Assembly (NCBI GenBank): GCA_963277665.1
Contig: OY728119.1
Span: forward strand, 316,902,206 to 316,966,205
Reading direction: 5' to 3'
Source: Viscum album
Lineage: Eukaryota; Streptophyta; Magnoliopsida; Santalales; Viscaceae
Length of the DNA stretch: 64,000 nucleotides
The position numbers were made by a program, and so were the translations under genes. Under the pieces are notes generated by a model that worked only from the letters and a program-made list of their open reading frames with translations, did no database searches and had not been told where the DNA came from. The first letter of the stretch is position 1. Every line of letters starts with the position of its first letter. This document shows positions 50,898 to 62,628 of this stretch, in pieces.

Positions 50898-52527
50898 TGT
50901 AACACCCCAGGTAAATAAAGAGTATGATATTTTCACATTTACACATATTTGTGAATGAAATATTAATATGGCTTTAAAGGGGACGCTATGCTCGATGGCG
51001 TACCCAACACGTAACAACGAGTTTCTTGGGAATCTTACGTTGCACTCTAATAATAAAATAATATTATTTTAAATAGTAGTTAACGCCTAGCCGTTGCAAT
51101 GGCGGGAATGAACATAACTAACTACAAAATTATTATATATGTTTGACAAATATTTTAACTTTTTACAAAAAATGTTATAGGATTAAAAATGCGAATGAAT
51201 CCAATTTTAAGCGTAAACATTATAATATTCTTTAAAAGGTCGATTAACTGCCTTTTGATGGTGAACCTCTTTTAAATCAACTTTTTGAAAATTTTGTGTG
51301 TTATATTTGACAAAATAAAATTCTTCTTTAGAATCAGGACATCAAAATTCACTTTATGTAAATTTTATGTATTTTTCCAAAAAAGTTCAATTTTTAATGA
51401 ATAGTGAAAAATGTTGTATTTTAATTCAAAACCTCTTTTTAATCTAATTTATTTATATGACTATCTTATCTTTTGAATTTGTTTTAAAGTGAAATTAGAA
51501 TATATTTTTACCATTTAATCCAATAGTGGTCATTGGAATTAATTTCACTTTGAAATCGGACTTAAATTAGTGTCAATCTTTTGATACATTTTGTTTCATA
51601 AAAACAAGCTCTTTGTTTTGACAGCGGGAATTAATTATTAAATTAATTAATGCAATTTATATGTTTTTAATTTGGTAAAATATACATCATTTTTGAATTC
51701 TGAATATCAAATAAAGCTTAGGGTGAATTTTTGGTAATTTTCTGAAAAACTTCAATTTTTGATGAATAGTGAAACCACTAAGTGGTACTTATAAAAACTG
51801 ATTTTCCATTTAAATGAAATTTTTCCACCTTTTTGTTTTGAATTTCAAAAATCCGACATAAATGGTTGTCATTAAGAAGTAAAATTTGGTTCAACGGGAT
51901 TAAAATAATTTTTTTGTGAATAGTAACTTATTACGTTTTTAATCGCGATTAGAGGTAATTAGTGTAGTTTAAGGTAAGATTAATGTTTTAATAAAATGAA
52001 ATGACCTAGAAACATGTCCTACCATCATTGGATGTGTCATGGACGACCAATAAAATCCATGGGTAAACTTTGGGACCCCGTGGAGCCACATTGGTTGGAA
52101 AATGACATAAATACCTTTTTATTTAATGTCAAAGTAAAAATGACACAAACATGATATGTTTTACTAAAACAATTTTTACATGGGGTTATAAAAGTCAGGG
52201 TTTTGACTATAAATAGTCATTGGAAATATAAAAATATTTCCTACATCATAGTATTTTTTTTTATAATTTTTAGACATTAAATAAATTAAATTATTTATGA
52301 CATCATGATGATGCAGCGATGACCTCATTATTCAATGATTTAAATAAAATGGAAAGATAATGTAAATTCTAAGACCTACACATGTCCAAAACCTATTGGA
52401 TGGGTGGATTTAGAACCATTGTCACCTTATCCTAGAATTATATTAATGTGGAACCTTTTAAATCCGAAACTCATTTTAAAATAAAGGAACATTTCTTTAC
52501 ATTCCAAGGGTTCCCCTCCTCTCCTCT

Positions 52528-52534
52528 TATAAAA
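52528..52534 (+). promoter_or_regulatory. TATA box of D 5' LTR
   Basis: TATAAAA in CTCTTATAAAAGGCCCCC, followed by a C/T-rich leader. It is conserved at 59416-59422 in the 3' LTR and 1013-1019 in copy A. It is the likely start of transcription through the interior reading frame. Confidence 0.7.
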
Positions 52535-53268
52535 GGCCCCCACCTCTACCTCCTTACCCACACTTCCAAAGCCTTTGGCTCGTCCAACCCCTACCCATTT
52601 TGTCTCTCCACATCCCTCTCTTACTCCTTGAAACCTCACTTTGGGCATAAGTCTTTCCAAGGAAGCCTTTGAGCTCAAACCAAAGGGAGTTACCCGATTT
52701 TAAGGTAATGTCTTCACTTGTGTCCTTTTGTTTTATTTTGCTTCTCCAACCACCTAAACTCTTTTTATTAATTTCTTTTGTAACAACTCCAGTATCTTAA
52801 ATATACTAGGATGTTTTTATAATAAGTATTCGAGCTACACTTACACACAGATTAGTCTAATGGTTAAAGAACATACTGTTTCTGTGGTTGGTGATTTTCT
52901 GCCTCATGAAACGATGATTGTTCAATATTCATTTAACACATTTAAAGGTGTCCATTATGATGTCACTATATTTTATATATGATATATATGGTATTTAGGT
53001 TTACTATATTCTTCTTTATTTTATATTTAAACCATACCTTTATTCTTTTCATGTTGTGTAAATGCGATAATTTCATATGAGGAAGTGTGGACTACCGCCC
53101 CCTCAAGTGATGTGACTCGTACATGCAATACATGGAATGTATAAAGAATTAAATTAATGAACGTATGTGACCTATATAACATATATATTATACTGTAATT
53201 ATAATATATATATATATATATCATTTATTTTTAATTCCATTAATATGAAAAAGAAAAAATGAAAGTAG

Positions 53269-53306
53269 CGTTCATGCGTACGTACGGCCTACTGTCTCCA
53301 TGAACG
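53269..53306 (+). other. Stem-loop with perfect 8-bp stem (D 5' LTR)
   Basis: CGTTCATG (53269-53276) pairs perfectly with CATGAACG (53299-53306). The loop holds CGTACGTACGGCCTACTGTCTC-type sequence. The same stem survives in the 3' LTR near 60158-60195, while the loop there has changed at a few sites. Confidence 0.6.
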
Positions 53307-54782
53307 GTGCTTTTCATTTTTATCTCCAAATGATATGGAATTGTATGAATATGTACTGGATATATATGATATTTTAATAACTAATACTATTCTAGAAATT
53401 ATTTACTTATAACTACATGGACAATCATTTTTTCAAACAAGTTCACTTTTGACTCAAGTACCAAATAATGACAAAACAATCGTTATTAACTTAAATGATT
53501 ACATAATGTTCATGACATGGTAATAAGTGATATAAAAGGAATAATTAACTTTAAAAAGTTTCTTAAGTAAGTATAAATTAACTCAATTTTATTATTCAAG
53601 AGATTAAATAACGATCGAGTCAAGTCGAACCCGAGGTAAGGGATCCTATTCCTCTCTTTCTTTTTAAGTACACTCTTTTATGTCATTCCTTTTAAAGCAC
53701 ATCTTTCTTGTTATTGGGATGTTCTTTTATATTACTATTACTGTAATTTTTATGTTCATATGATGAGAGACCCTATTCTCTCTCATCAACCCATTTTGGA
53801 AGTTTTGAGTGGCGTCGTTAGGCTGTCGAATTTTCATAAGAGATCTAACTTCTCTCTTTCTTTTTAAGTACTCTCCTTTATGTCACTTTTTTAAGAACCT
53901 ATTTGTTATGTTGGGGGATCTTCTTTTATATTCCTATTTCTATAAAAATTATTTTAATATGATGAGAGACCCTATTTGATCTCATAAATCCATTTTTGGA
54001 TGTTTTAAGTGGCGCCGTAAGGCTGTCGAGTTTTCATAAGGGATTTTTCATCTCACTTTTATTCCTGTGAGATTTATGCTACATTTACCACAATTTCCTT
54101 TGAGTGGTGTATGTACTACCCATTATTTTACTCATTGTGTAATATACTTTCATTTATGAGTATTTACATCAATGTTGTATTTTCCTTCTTTCGCGGGGTG
54201 CATGTCTCGAAAGATACCCATGTCGGTAAGGGAACCTTTCACCCTCCTCTTTTTGTAAAAGACTTCTTTTGTTATGTCTTTTAATTCACATAATATTATG
54301 TTGGGATATGTTATTCTATATCCTTATGGATTTAAATTTTATTTCCAAGTGATGAGATACCCTTTTTATCTCTCATCAACTCATTTTCTGAATTTTGTAG
54401 TGACGCCGTTAGGCCGTCAAATTCTTTCAAGGGAACTTCTTAACCCAATTTTGATTCTTTGGGATAAGCTTGTACTCCAGGAATATGTCGTTCTATGAAT
54501 ATTTGTGAATAACATCTTATTGTTTTACACTTAATATCCACTTATATTTGGTGTATTCGTTTGTCACACATAATTATGTAATTGATTTATCCTTAATCCA
54601 AGGATACCGTCTTTGTAAGGGACTTTGTCTCAATCTCATTTCATTGAGGCATATTTTGTTTTATACACAACATTCTTTTATAGGGTGTATAAACCCCTTT
54701 GGCTTTTACTTTTATACAAAAGGAATCTTTTTCTACGAAACGTTTTACTAAACGACAAAAAGGAATGTTTCTTTTAACGTAC

Positions 54783-54808
54783 GCGGTGACAACGACATTT
54801 TCCACCGC
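54783..54808 (+). other. GC hairpin in D 5' LTR
   Basis: GCGGTG (54783-54788) pairs with CACCGC (54803-54808). Counterparts are CGGTG/CACCG in the 3' LTR (61673-61677, 61692-61696) and CGGCG/CGCCG in copy A. Confidence 0.5.
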
Positions 54809-55741
54809 CGCGAGTATTATATGATCTTTGGCTTCCTCAACAAGCCATAATGTTTTTAAAATAAAATAAATGACATGTACTCTTTTATGTATTTTGGTAT
54901 TGAAAATGGTTTTGATAAAGGATTCTATTATGTCAATATATTTAAATGAAATATTGTGATTGAAATGTGGAAATGTTATCATTCCTTTATATTGGTTTTA
55001 TGTGTTATAATTTTATAATGGTACTTGGACATTTGACGGGTTGTTACATGATAAACCATATGACGGGTGGTTCCGTGAATACCAGGACTGGTGGTTACGT
55101 TATAACCTCCAATGCATTGGGTATGGAAGTCGGCCCTATGGCTATACCATTAAGTATGTATGGAAGTTGGCCGTATGGCTATTCCATTAAGTGATATGTG
55201 TGGAAGTCGACCGTATGGTTATTCCACTTAAGTATGTTTATGTACCAAGTTACCATTATATGTTATGAGATCTTTATATGGGTTTTATGGTAATATTTTG
55301 GTTACAGAAGGGTATGTAATGAACTTTTATTCAGTGAAGAGTTTTTACTACATCGAGAAGGTGAAAAGTATTACTTTGATAAAGTATACATGGTTTACTT
55401 GTTGTTTTGAAAAACTAACAGTTTTCATTCTTTGTGTATCCCTTACTGAGATTTTTATGCTCATCCCAAGTTTTTGAAATGTTTTTCACAGGACTTAACG
55501 TGGAATAGTGTCAAGGATGGGATCAAGGGAAAGTCATGCTACCTAAAACATGGAACTAAAAAATGTTTCTTTTGATGAGTTTTTATTTTATGGAAACTTA
55601 GTAGAAGTTTCTACTTTGTAATCTTTTGAGATGTAATAGTTATTTCCTAATTCTCCAAAACTCTAAACCTGAAAAGATCTTCGATGTGAATTATTCATTT
55701 AATTCAATATTAAGTAAGGTTTAAGGGTGGGGCCGTATAGT

Positions 55742-55753
55742 TGGTATCAAAGG
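55742..55753 (+). other. Primer-binding site of element D
   Basis: TGGTATCAAAGG lies two bases after the LTR end. It is complementary to initiator Met-tRNA over the first 8 bases and again over most of the rest. The same variant is used by element B. Confidence 0.75.
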
Positions 55754-55842
55754 TCAGTTTAGACAACTTTAGGGATTAGAAGTTTTTTTAGACACGTGAT
55801 TAGTCCCTATATCTATTATTTCAGTTAAATCCTTGTTTTATA

Positions 55843-55853
55843 ACTTTTTTCAG
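55843..55853 (+). other. Candidate 3' splice site before the F-box-like frame
   Basis: ACTTTTTTCAG is followed by GTCAAGTGAAG, with the first in-frame ATG 21 bases on. The T-rich tract and AG fit a plant acceptor. Candidate donors lie in the 5' LTR at 52704/52705 (AAG|GTAATG) and 53635/53636 (GAG|GTAAGG). Confidence 0.45.
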
Positions 55854-55874
55854 GTCAAGTGAAGTCGGTTGCGA

Positions 55875-56615
55875 ATGGAAGGAGAAGGATATCAAATGAA
55901 ATTCCTATCTCTTCCTGATTACATGCCTGCAATAATTATTGCAAAGTCATGTTCGGATGATTGTGAAACTTTTTCTAGTATACAACTCACTTGCAAGCAG
56001 TTGTTTGAGATATCAAACACCTCCACTATACCTCATTATCATCATGGATCATGGGTTGTTTTTAGACAAATACTATTTTCACAATATTCTCATATTTTCA
56101 GGAAAGGTAAATATTATCAAGGTATTTTCAAATATTTTACCTTATCACAAGAATTTGAAGCATATTATGATTTTAAAGATGGTGCTGAGGAAGGAGACCC
56201 TTGCACAACCTATTTATATTTGAGTTTAAGATATAGTCTCTCATCACATACTTATGGTATTTTAAAAGGACCAATAATAGAAACTTTCAACTCAAATTCT
56301 GTCCGACTATTTTATAGAAATCATGTTTTATCAGATGTTTTGGAATTATATGTCATACATGATTATTTTCCAAAACTGTTTTTCTGTGAACACCCATATG
56401 ACCCATGTTGTACGAGTTGTATTTGGATGGAGGAAGCAAATGATTTTGAAGGATATATAAATCATTGTTGTAATGCATGGGACTTCTACCTATGTGAGCA
56501 AGATGATGATGAAACTGAGTGGATGCCATGGTCAAGGTATGATGTTATTCATTTTGGGAATCGTTTTATTTTAGCTGATGGTAGTGAAATAGGACTTAAA
56601 GAATTAAGATGTTGA
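55875..56615 (+). CDS. Intact F-box-like protein frame inside element D
   Basis: A 246-codon frame resembling plant F-box proteins of the At2g35280-like type, which act as substrate adaptors of SCF ubiquitin ligases. An F-box-like start is seen at residues 11-46 (LSLPDYMPAIIIAKS, then LTCKQLFEI). A Sel1/TPR-like middle lies at 80-115 (KYYQGIFKYF, then AEEGDPCTTYLY). A C-terminal cysteine motif CTSCIWMEE is at 179-187. The first in-frame ATG is 55875; a TTG-initiated frame could begin at 55869. It has no stop or shift, unlike all other coding sequence here. It sits where gag should start, in the sense orientation of the LTRs, 122 bases after the PBS. It lacks introns. It is most likely a captured host gene copy. 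The family call is from memory of the family's pattern; the function in the element is unknown. Confidence 0.6.
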   Translation: MEGEGYQMKFLSLPDYMPAIIIAKSCSDDCETFSSIQLTCKQLFEISNTSTIPHYHHGSWVVFRQILFSQYSHIFRKGKYYQGIFKYFTLSQEFEAYYDFKDGAEEGDPCTTYLYLSLRYSLSSHTYGILKGPIIETFNSNSVRLFYRNHVLSDVLELYVIHDYFPKLFFCEHPYDPCCTSCIWMEEANDFEGYINHCCNAWDFYLCEQDDDETEWMPWSRYDVIHFGNRFILADGSEIGLKELRC

Positions 56616-56699
56616 GATCATAACGAATTTGGATGAAAATGGGAGGTATAAGGAAACTATTGAGGTTAAAACATGTTAGGTTTATTTTTGGAGTTTTAT
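56616..56699 (+). other. Short stretch between the F-box-like frame and the SINE
   Basis: It starts after the stop codon. It probably contains the rest of the captured 3' end; no polyadenylation signal is clear. Confidence 0.3.
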
Positions 56700-56821
56700 A
56701 AAAAGGACAACACACAGACCGTGTGACAACCCGTCGTGTCGGACAAAGCTGCGGGAATCGAACCCACAACCAAAGTGTGACTGGTATTTATCACCTACCA
56801 CTGGACTACGTGAAGTCCCTG
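56700..56821 (-). mobile_element. tRNA-derived SINE-like copy 1
   Basis: On the minus strand, box A TAGTCCAGTGG (56798-56808) is followed by box B GGTTCGATTCC (56754-56764). A conserved body with ACGACGGGTTGTC follows, then a T-rich end. It aligns over its whole length, about 120 bases, with copy 2 at 62759-62885. A complete tRNA fold is not evident and the body continues past the tRNA part, so SINE is better than tRNA gene. Confidence 0.7.
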
Positions 56822-57771
56822 GTTAATTTGACTAATTCTTTTTAGTTAGATGATTTTAGGAATCAAGAGTAAGTTTATTTTGGGTTATCTATGTAAATGA
56901 TTAACCTATCATCGAGGATATGTGATTAGGTTATTAACTTTTCAATATGAGAATTTAAGAACAACTGATGTTATTTGGAGATAAAAGTTAATTTGTACCT
57001 TGGAAGACTATGTGACTAAATCCTTCAAATATTTGGGTTTCAATCTTAGATTGGTTTACTTTGAAGAATTTTATGGACAAATTGTTTATCTAATGGTCCT
57101 CATCGAACTTTGGGTTTTGTTGGACAAATTTTGGAGATTAAGAATATATTTTCTTTTTATAAAGGGTTATCCTTTTCTGGATTATCTGATCTTGTACTAA
57201 CCTATTTGGTTTTGGTTTTGGATATTGTCTAAAGACATGTGAAATATATAGTTCTCTTTTTTGGATTAGGTGATTCTCTAGAAGTTGATTATAGTACTCT
57301 TAATGTGAACAAGTGTTCCTAAATACTCGTCTTTGGGAGAAAATATGAGTTCGTGTAAGAAATCTAGTAAAAGTTGAAAGCCAACATGAAAATTATGTAT
57401 GCTTCCTTATGTTTTAGTTAATTTCATAAATAAATTCCTCAATGAAGAGTAACATAAAACAAAAATGTTTTCTGTTAACTTTTCCTACTGGGGAATCGAA
57501 TACCGTTTAACCCATCACAAGTTTGTGATTTTCTTATGGTTAACTTTCTCCTAGACATGTTTACTATCACTCTCCATCAGAACATGACCCTTTGTTTTTT
57601 TCCTCCATGTCCATATTTTCATACTTGGAATCCTATTATGGGTTAACTTGGGTGACCTTTGTACTTATCTTTCATTATTTAAAAGTGATTGTTTTACTAA
57701 CTCTTGTTCCGATGTGGGATTTTCAATGAAGTTTCCAAGCCCAATTTTAAAATTGCGAGGACGCAATTCCC
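56822..57771 (+). other. 3' interior of element D
   Basis: No supported gene; a 66-codon frame at 57000-57200 has no recognisable features. From about 57480 it resembles interior ends of B and C (ACTCTCCATCAGAACATGA, then TCCATGTCCATATTTTCA). Near 57755-57771 the frame CEDAIPK is a vestige of the polyprotein tail (compare EGEIHFK in C), showing that D derives from a pol-bearing ancestor. Confidence 0.55.
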
Positions 57772-57786
57772 AAAAGGGTGGGAGGA
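57772..57786 (+). other. Polypurine tract of element D
   Basis: AAAAGGGTGGGAGGA lies immediately before the 3' LTR start TGTAACACCCC. One pyrimidine interrupts it. Confidence 0.8.
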
Positions 57787-60700
57787 TGTAACACCCCAGG
57801 TAAATAAAGAGTATGAAATTTTTACATTTATCCATATTTGTGAATAAAATATTAATATGACTTTAAAGGGGATGCTATGCTCGATGGCGTACCCAACACG
57901 TAACAACGAGTTTCTTGGGAATCTTACGTTGCACTCTAATAATAAAATAATATTATTTTAAATAGTAGTTAATGCCTAGCCGTTGTAATGGCGGGAATGA
58001 ACAGAACTAACTACAAAGTGATTATATATGTTTTTCAAATATTTTAACTTTTTACAATAAATGTTAGAGGATTAAAAATGCGAATGAATCCAATTTTAAG
58101 CGTAAACATTCTAATATTCTTTAAAAGGTCGATTAACCGCCTTTTGATGGCGAACCTCTTTTAAATCCACTTTTAGACAATTTTATGTGTTATATTTGAA
58201 AAAATAAAATTCTTCTTTAGAATCGGGACATCAAAATTTACTTTGTGTAAATTTTATATATTTTTCCAAAAAAGTTAAATTTTTAATAAATAGTGAAAAA
58301 TGTTGTATTTTAATTCAAAACCTCTTTTTAATCTAATTTATTTATTTGATTAGAATATATTTATAATTTGTTTTGAAGTGAAATTGGAATATATTTTTAC
58401 CATTTAATCTAATAGTGGTCATTGGAATTAATTTCACTTTGAAATCGGACTTAAACTAGTGTCAATATTTTGATACATTTTGTTTCATAAAAACACGCTC
58501 TTTGTTTTGACAGCGGGAATTAATTATTAAATTAATTAATAAAATTTATATGATTTGAATTTGGTAAAATATAAATCATTTTTGAATTCTGAATATCAAA
58601 TATAGCTTGGGGTGAATTTTTGGTAATTTTCTGAAAAACTTCAATTTTTGATGAATAGTGAAACCACTAAGTGGTACTTATAAAAACTGATTTTCCGTTT
58701 AAATGAAATTTTGCCACCTTTGGGTTTCGAATTTGAAAAATCCAACATACATGGTTGTCATTAAGAAGTAAAATGTGGTTCAATGGGATTTAAATAATTC
58801 TTTGTTGAATAGTAACTTATTACGTTTTTAATCGCGATTAGAGGTAATTAGTAGAGTTTAAGGTAAGAATAATATTTTAATAAAATGAAATGACCTAGAA
58901 CCAAGTCCTAACATCATTGGATGTGTCATGGCCGACCAATAAAATCCATGGGTCAACTTGGGGACCCCATGGAGCCACTTTGGTTGGAAAATTACATAAA
59001 TACCTTTTTATTTAATGTTAAAGTAAAAATGACACAAACATGATATGTTTTACTAAAACATTGTTTACATGGGGTTATCCAAGTTATAGTTTTGACTATA
59101 AATATTCATTGGAAATCTAAAAAGATTTCCTACATCATATTAGTTTTTTTATAATTTTTAGACCTTAAATAAATTAAATTATTTCTGACATCATGATGAT
59201 GCAGCGATGACCTCATTATTCAACGATTTAAATAAAATGGAAAGATAATGTAAATTCTAAGACCTACACATGTCAAAAACCTATTGTATGGGTGGATTTT
59301 GAACCCTTGTCACCTTATCCTCTAATTATATCAATGTGGGACCTTTTAAATCCAAAACTCATTTTCAAATAAAAGAACATTTCTTTACTTTCCAAGGGTG
59401 CCCCTCCTCTCCTCTTATAAAAGGCCCCCACCTCTACCTCCATACCCACACTTCCAAAGCCTTTGGCTCGTCCAACCCATGCCCATTTTGTCTCTCCACA
59501 TCCCTCTCTTACTCCTTGAATCATCACTTTAGGCATAAGTCTTCCCAAGGAATCCTTTGAACTCAAACCAAAGGGAGTTACCCGATTTTAAGGTAATGTC
59601 TTCACTTGTGTCCTTTTATTTTATTTTTCTTCTCCAACCCCCTAAACTCTTTTTATTCATTTATTTTGTAACAACTCAAGTATATTTAATATACTAGGAT
59701 GTTGTTATAAGAATTATTCGAGCTGCAATTACACACACCTTCGTCTAATGGTTAAAGAACATACTGTTTCTGTGGTTGGCGATTTTCTGCCTCACGAAAC
59801 GATGATCGTTCAATATTCTTTTAACACCTTTAAAGGTGGCCATTATGATGTCACTGTATTTTATATATGATATATATGGTATTTATGTTTGCTATATTCT
59901 TCTGTATTTTATATTTAAACCATACCTTTATTCTTTTCATGTTGTGTAAATGCGATAATTTCATATGAGGAAGTGCGGACTACCGCCCCGTCAAGTGATG
60001 TTACTCGTACATGCAATACATGGAATGTATAAAGAATGAAATTAATGAACATATGTGACCAATATAACATATATATTATACTGGAATTATAATATATATA
60101 TATATATATCATTTATTTTTAATTCCATTAATATGAAAAAGAAAAAATGAAAGTAGCGTTCATGTGTACGTACGACCTACTGTCTCCATGAACGATGCTT
60201 TTCGTTTTTATCTCTAAATGATATGGAATAGTATGAATATGTGCGGGATATATTTGATATTTTAATCATTAATACTATTCTAGAAATTATTTACTTATAA
60301 CTACATGGACAATCATTTTTTCAAACAAGTTCACTTTTGACTCAAGTACCAAATAACGACAAAACAACTGTTATTAACTTAAATGATTACATAATGTTCA
60401 TGACATGGTAATAAGTGATATAAAAGTAATAATGAACTTTAAAAAGGTTCTTAAGGAAGTATAAATTAACTAAAGTTAATTATTCAGGAGATTAAAGAAC
60501 GATCGAGTCAAGTCCGACCCGATGTAAGGGATCCTACTCCTCTCTTTCTTTTTAAGTACACTCTTTTATGTCATTCCTTTTAAATCTCATCTTTCTTGTT
60601 ATTGGGATGTTATTTTATTTTACTCTTACTGTAATTTTTATGTTCATATGATGAGAGAACCTATTCTCTCTCATCAATCCATTTTGGAAGTTTTGAATGG

Positions 60701-62628
60701 CGCCGTTAGGATACCGAATTTTCGTAAGAGATCTAACCTCTCTCTTTCTTTTTAAGTACTCTCCTTTATGTCACTTATTTTAGGAACCTCTTTGTTATGT
60801 TGGGGGATGTTCTTTTATATTTCTCTTTCTATAAACATTATGTTAATATCATTAGAGACCCTATTTGATCTCATAAATCCATTTTTGGAAGTTTTAAGTG
60901 GCGCTGTTAGGCTGCCAAATTTTCGTAAGGGATTTTTCATCTCACTTTTATTCTCGTGAGATTTATGCTACATTTGCCACAATTTCCTATGAGTGGTGTA
61001 TGTACTACCCATTATTTTACTCATTGTGTAATATACTTTCATTTATGAGTATTTACATCAATGTTGTATTTTCCTTCTTTTACGGGGTGCATGTCTCGAA
61101 AGATACCCATGACGGTAAGGGAACCCTTCACCCTCCTCTTTTCGTAAAAGACTTATTTTGTTATGTCTTTTAATTCACAAAATATTATGTTGGGATATGT
61201 TCTTATATATCCTTATTTATTTAAATTTTATCTCCAAGTGATGATATACCCTTTTTATCTCTCATCAACTCATTTTCTGAATTTTGTAGTGACGCCGTTA
61301 GGCCATCAAATATTTGCAAGGGAACTTCTTAACCCAATTTTGATTCTTTGGGATAAGCTTGTACGCCTTGAATATGTCATTCTATGAATATGTGTGAATA
61401 ACATTTGATTGTTTTAAACTTAATATCCACTTATATTTGGTGTATTTGTCTGTCACACATAATTATGTAATTGATTTATCCTTAATCCAAGGATACCGTC
61501 TTTGTAAGGGACTTCGTCTCAATCTCCTTTCATTGAGGAATATTTTGTTTTATACACAACTTTCTTTTATACGGTGTATAAACCCCTTTGACATTTACTT
61601 TTATATAAAAGGAATCTTTTTATACGAAGTGTTTTACTAAATGACAAAAAGGAATGTTTCTTTTAACGTACGCGGTGACAACGACATTTTCCACCGTCGC
61701 GGGTATTATTTGATCTTTGGCTTCCTCAACAAGCTGTAATGTTTTTAAAATAAAATAAATGCCATGTACTCTTTTATGTATTTTGGTATTGAAAATGGTT
61801 TTGATAAAGGATTCTATTATGTCAATATATTTAAATGAAATATTGTGCTTGAGATGTGGAAATGTTATCATTCCTTTATATTGGTTTTATGTGTTATAAT
61901 TTTATAATGGTACTTGGACATTTGACGGGTGGTTACGTGATAAACCATATGACGGGTGGTGTCGTGAATACCAGGATGGTTGGTTACGTTATAACCTCCA
62001 ATACATTGGGTATGGAAGTCGGTCGTATGGATATCCATTAAGTATGTATGGAAGTTGGCCGTATGGCTATTCTATTAAGTGATATGTGTGGAAGTCGACC
62101 GTATGGTTATTCCACTTAAGTATGTTTATGTCCCAAGTTACCTTTATATGTTATGTGATCTTTATATGGGTTTTATGGTAATCGTTTTGTTACAGAAGGG
62201 TAAGTAATGAACTTTTATTCAGTGAAGAGTTTTTACTACTTCGAGAAGGTGAAAAGTATTACTTTGATAAAGTTTACATGGTTTACTTGTTTTTTTGATA
62301 AACTAACAGTTTTCATTCTTTGTGTATCCCTTACTGAGATTTTTATACTCATCCCAAGTTTTTGAAATGTTTTTCACAGGACTTAATGTGGAATAGTGTC
62401 ATGGATGGGATCAAGGGAAAGTCATGCTACCTAAAACATGAAACTAGACATGTTTCTTTTGATGAGTTTTTATTTTATGGAAACTTAGTAGAAGTTTCTA
62501 CTTTCTAATATTTTGAGATGTAATATTTATTTCCTAATTCTCTAAAACTCTAAACCTGAAAAGATACTCGATGTGAATTATTCATTTAATTCAATATTAA
62601 GTATGGTTTAAGGCTGGGTCCTTATACA
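57787..62628 (+). repeat. 3' LTR of element D
   Basis: Collinear with the 5' LTR throughout, including TATA (59416-59422), donor-like site near 59593, stem-loops, ~190-bp array and GC hairpin. It ends CCTTATACA at 62628; 62626 is the alternative if the end is TATA. Confidence 0.88.

Larger units (their letters stand above)
50898..55739 (+). repeat. 5' LTR of element D
   Basis: It contains, in order: the TGTAACACCCC start, a TATA box (52528-52534), a donor-like AAG|GTAATG (52702-52710), stem-loop units (about 52878, 53080, 53269-53306), the ~190-bp array from 53636, the compensatory hairpin (54783-54808) and an acceptor-like TTTTTCACAG ending at 55491. The promoter lies about 1.63 kb into the LTR, so U3 is long and R-U5 longer still. 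Open frames within it on either strand are compositional. Confidence 0.88.
50898..62628 (+). mobile_element. Element D: giant-LTR non-autonomous retrotransposon carrying an F-box-like gene
   Basis: LTRs 50898-55739 and 57787-62628 (about 4.84 kb each) begin TGTAACACCCC. The end is CCGTATA in the 5' copy and CCTTATACA in the 3' copy. A PBS variant follows the 5' LTR and a purine-rich tract precedes the 3' LTR. The interior is only about 2.05 kb, with no gag and no pol except a vestige of the tail. Hand comparison of the first ~245 LTR bases shows about 14 differences (about 94% identity). Flanks CAAGA and CAAAA match 4 of 5 if the LTR ends at TATA; no perfect target duplication. It is nested in element C. 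Confidence 0.88.

Noticed and set aside
52427..52678. Overlapping open frames on both strands, with near-identical counterparts at 59315-59566
   Set aside because: They are conserved only because they lie in the two LTRs of element D. They span the C/T-rich promoter-leader and have no protein-like features.
54641..54982. 113-codon antisense frame (and 61620-61871)
   Set aside because: Antisense to the LTR, matched only by the sister LTR, no recognisable domain.
57000..57200. 66-codon frame after the F-box-like gene
   Set aside because: Hydrophobic, low complexity, no support from B or C interiors.
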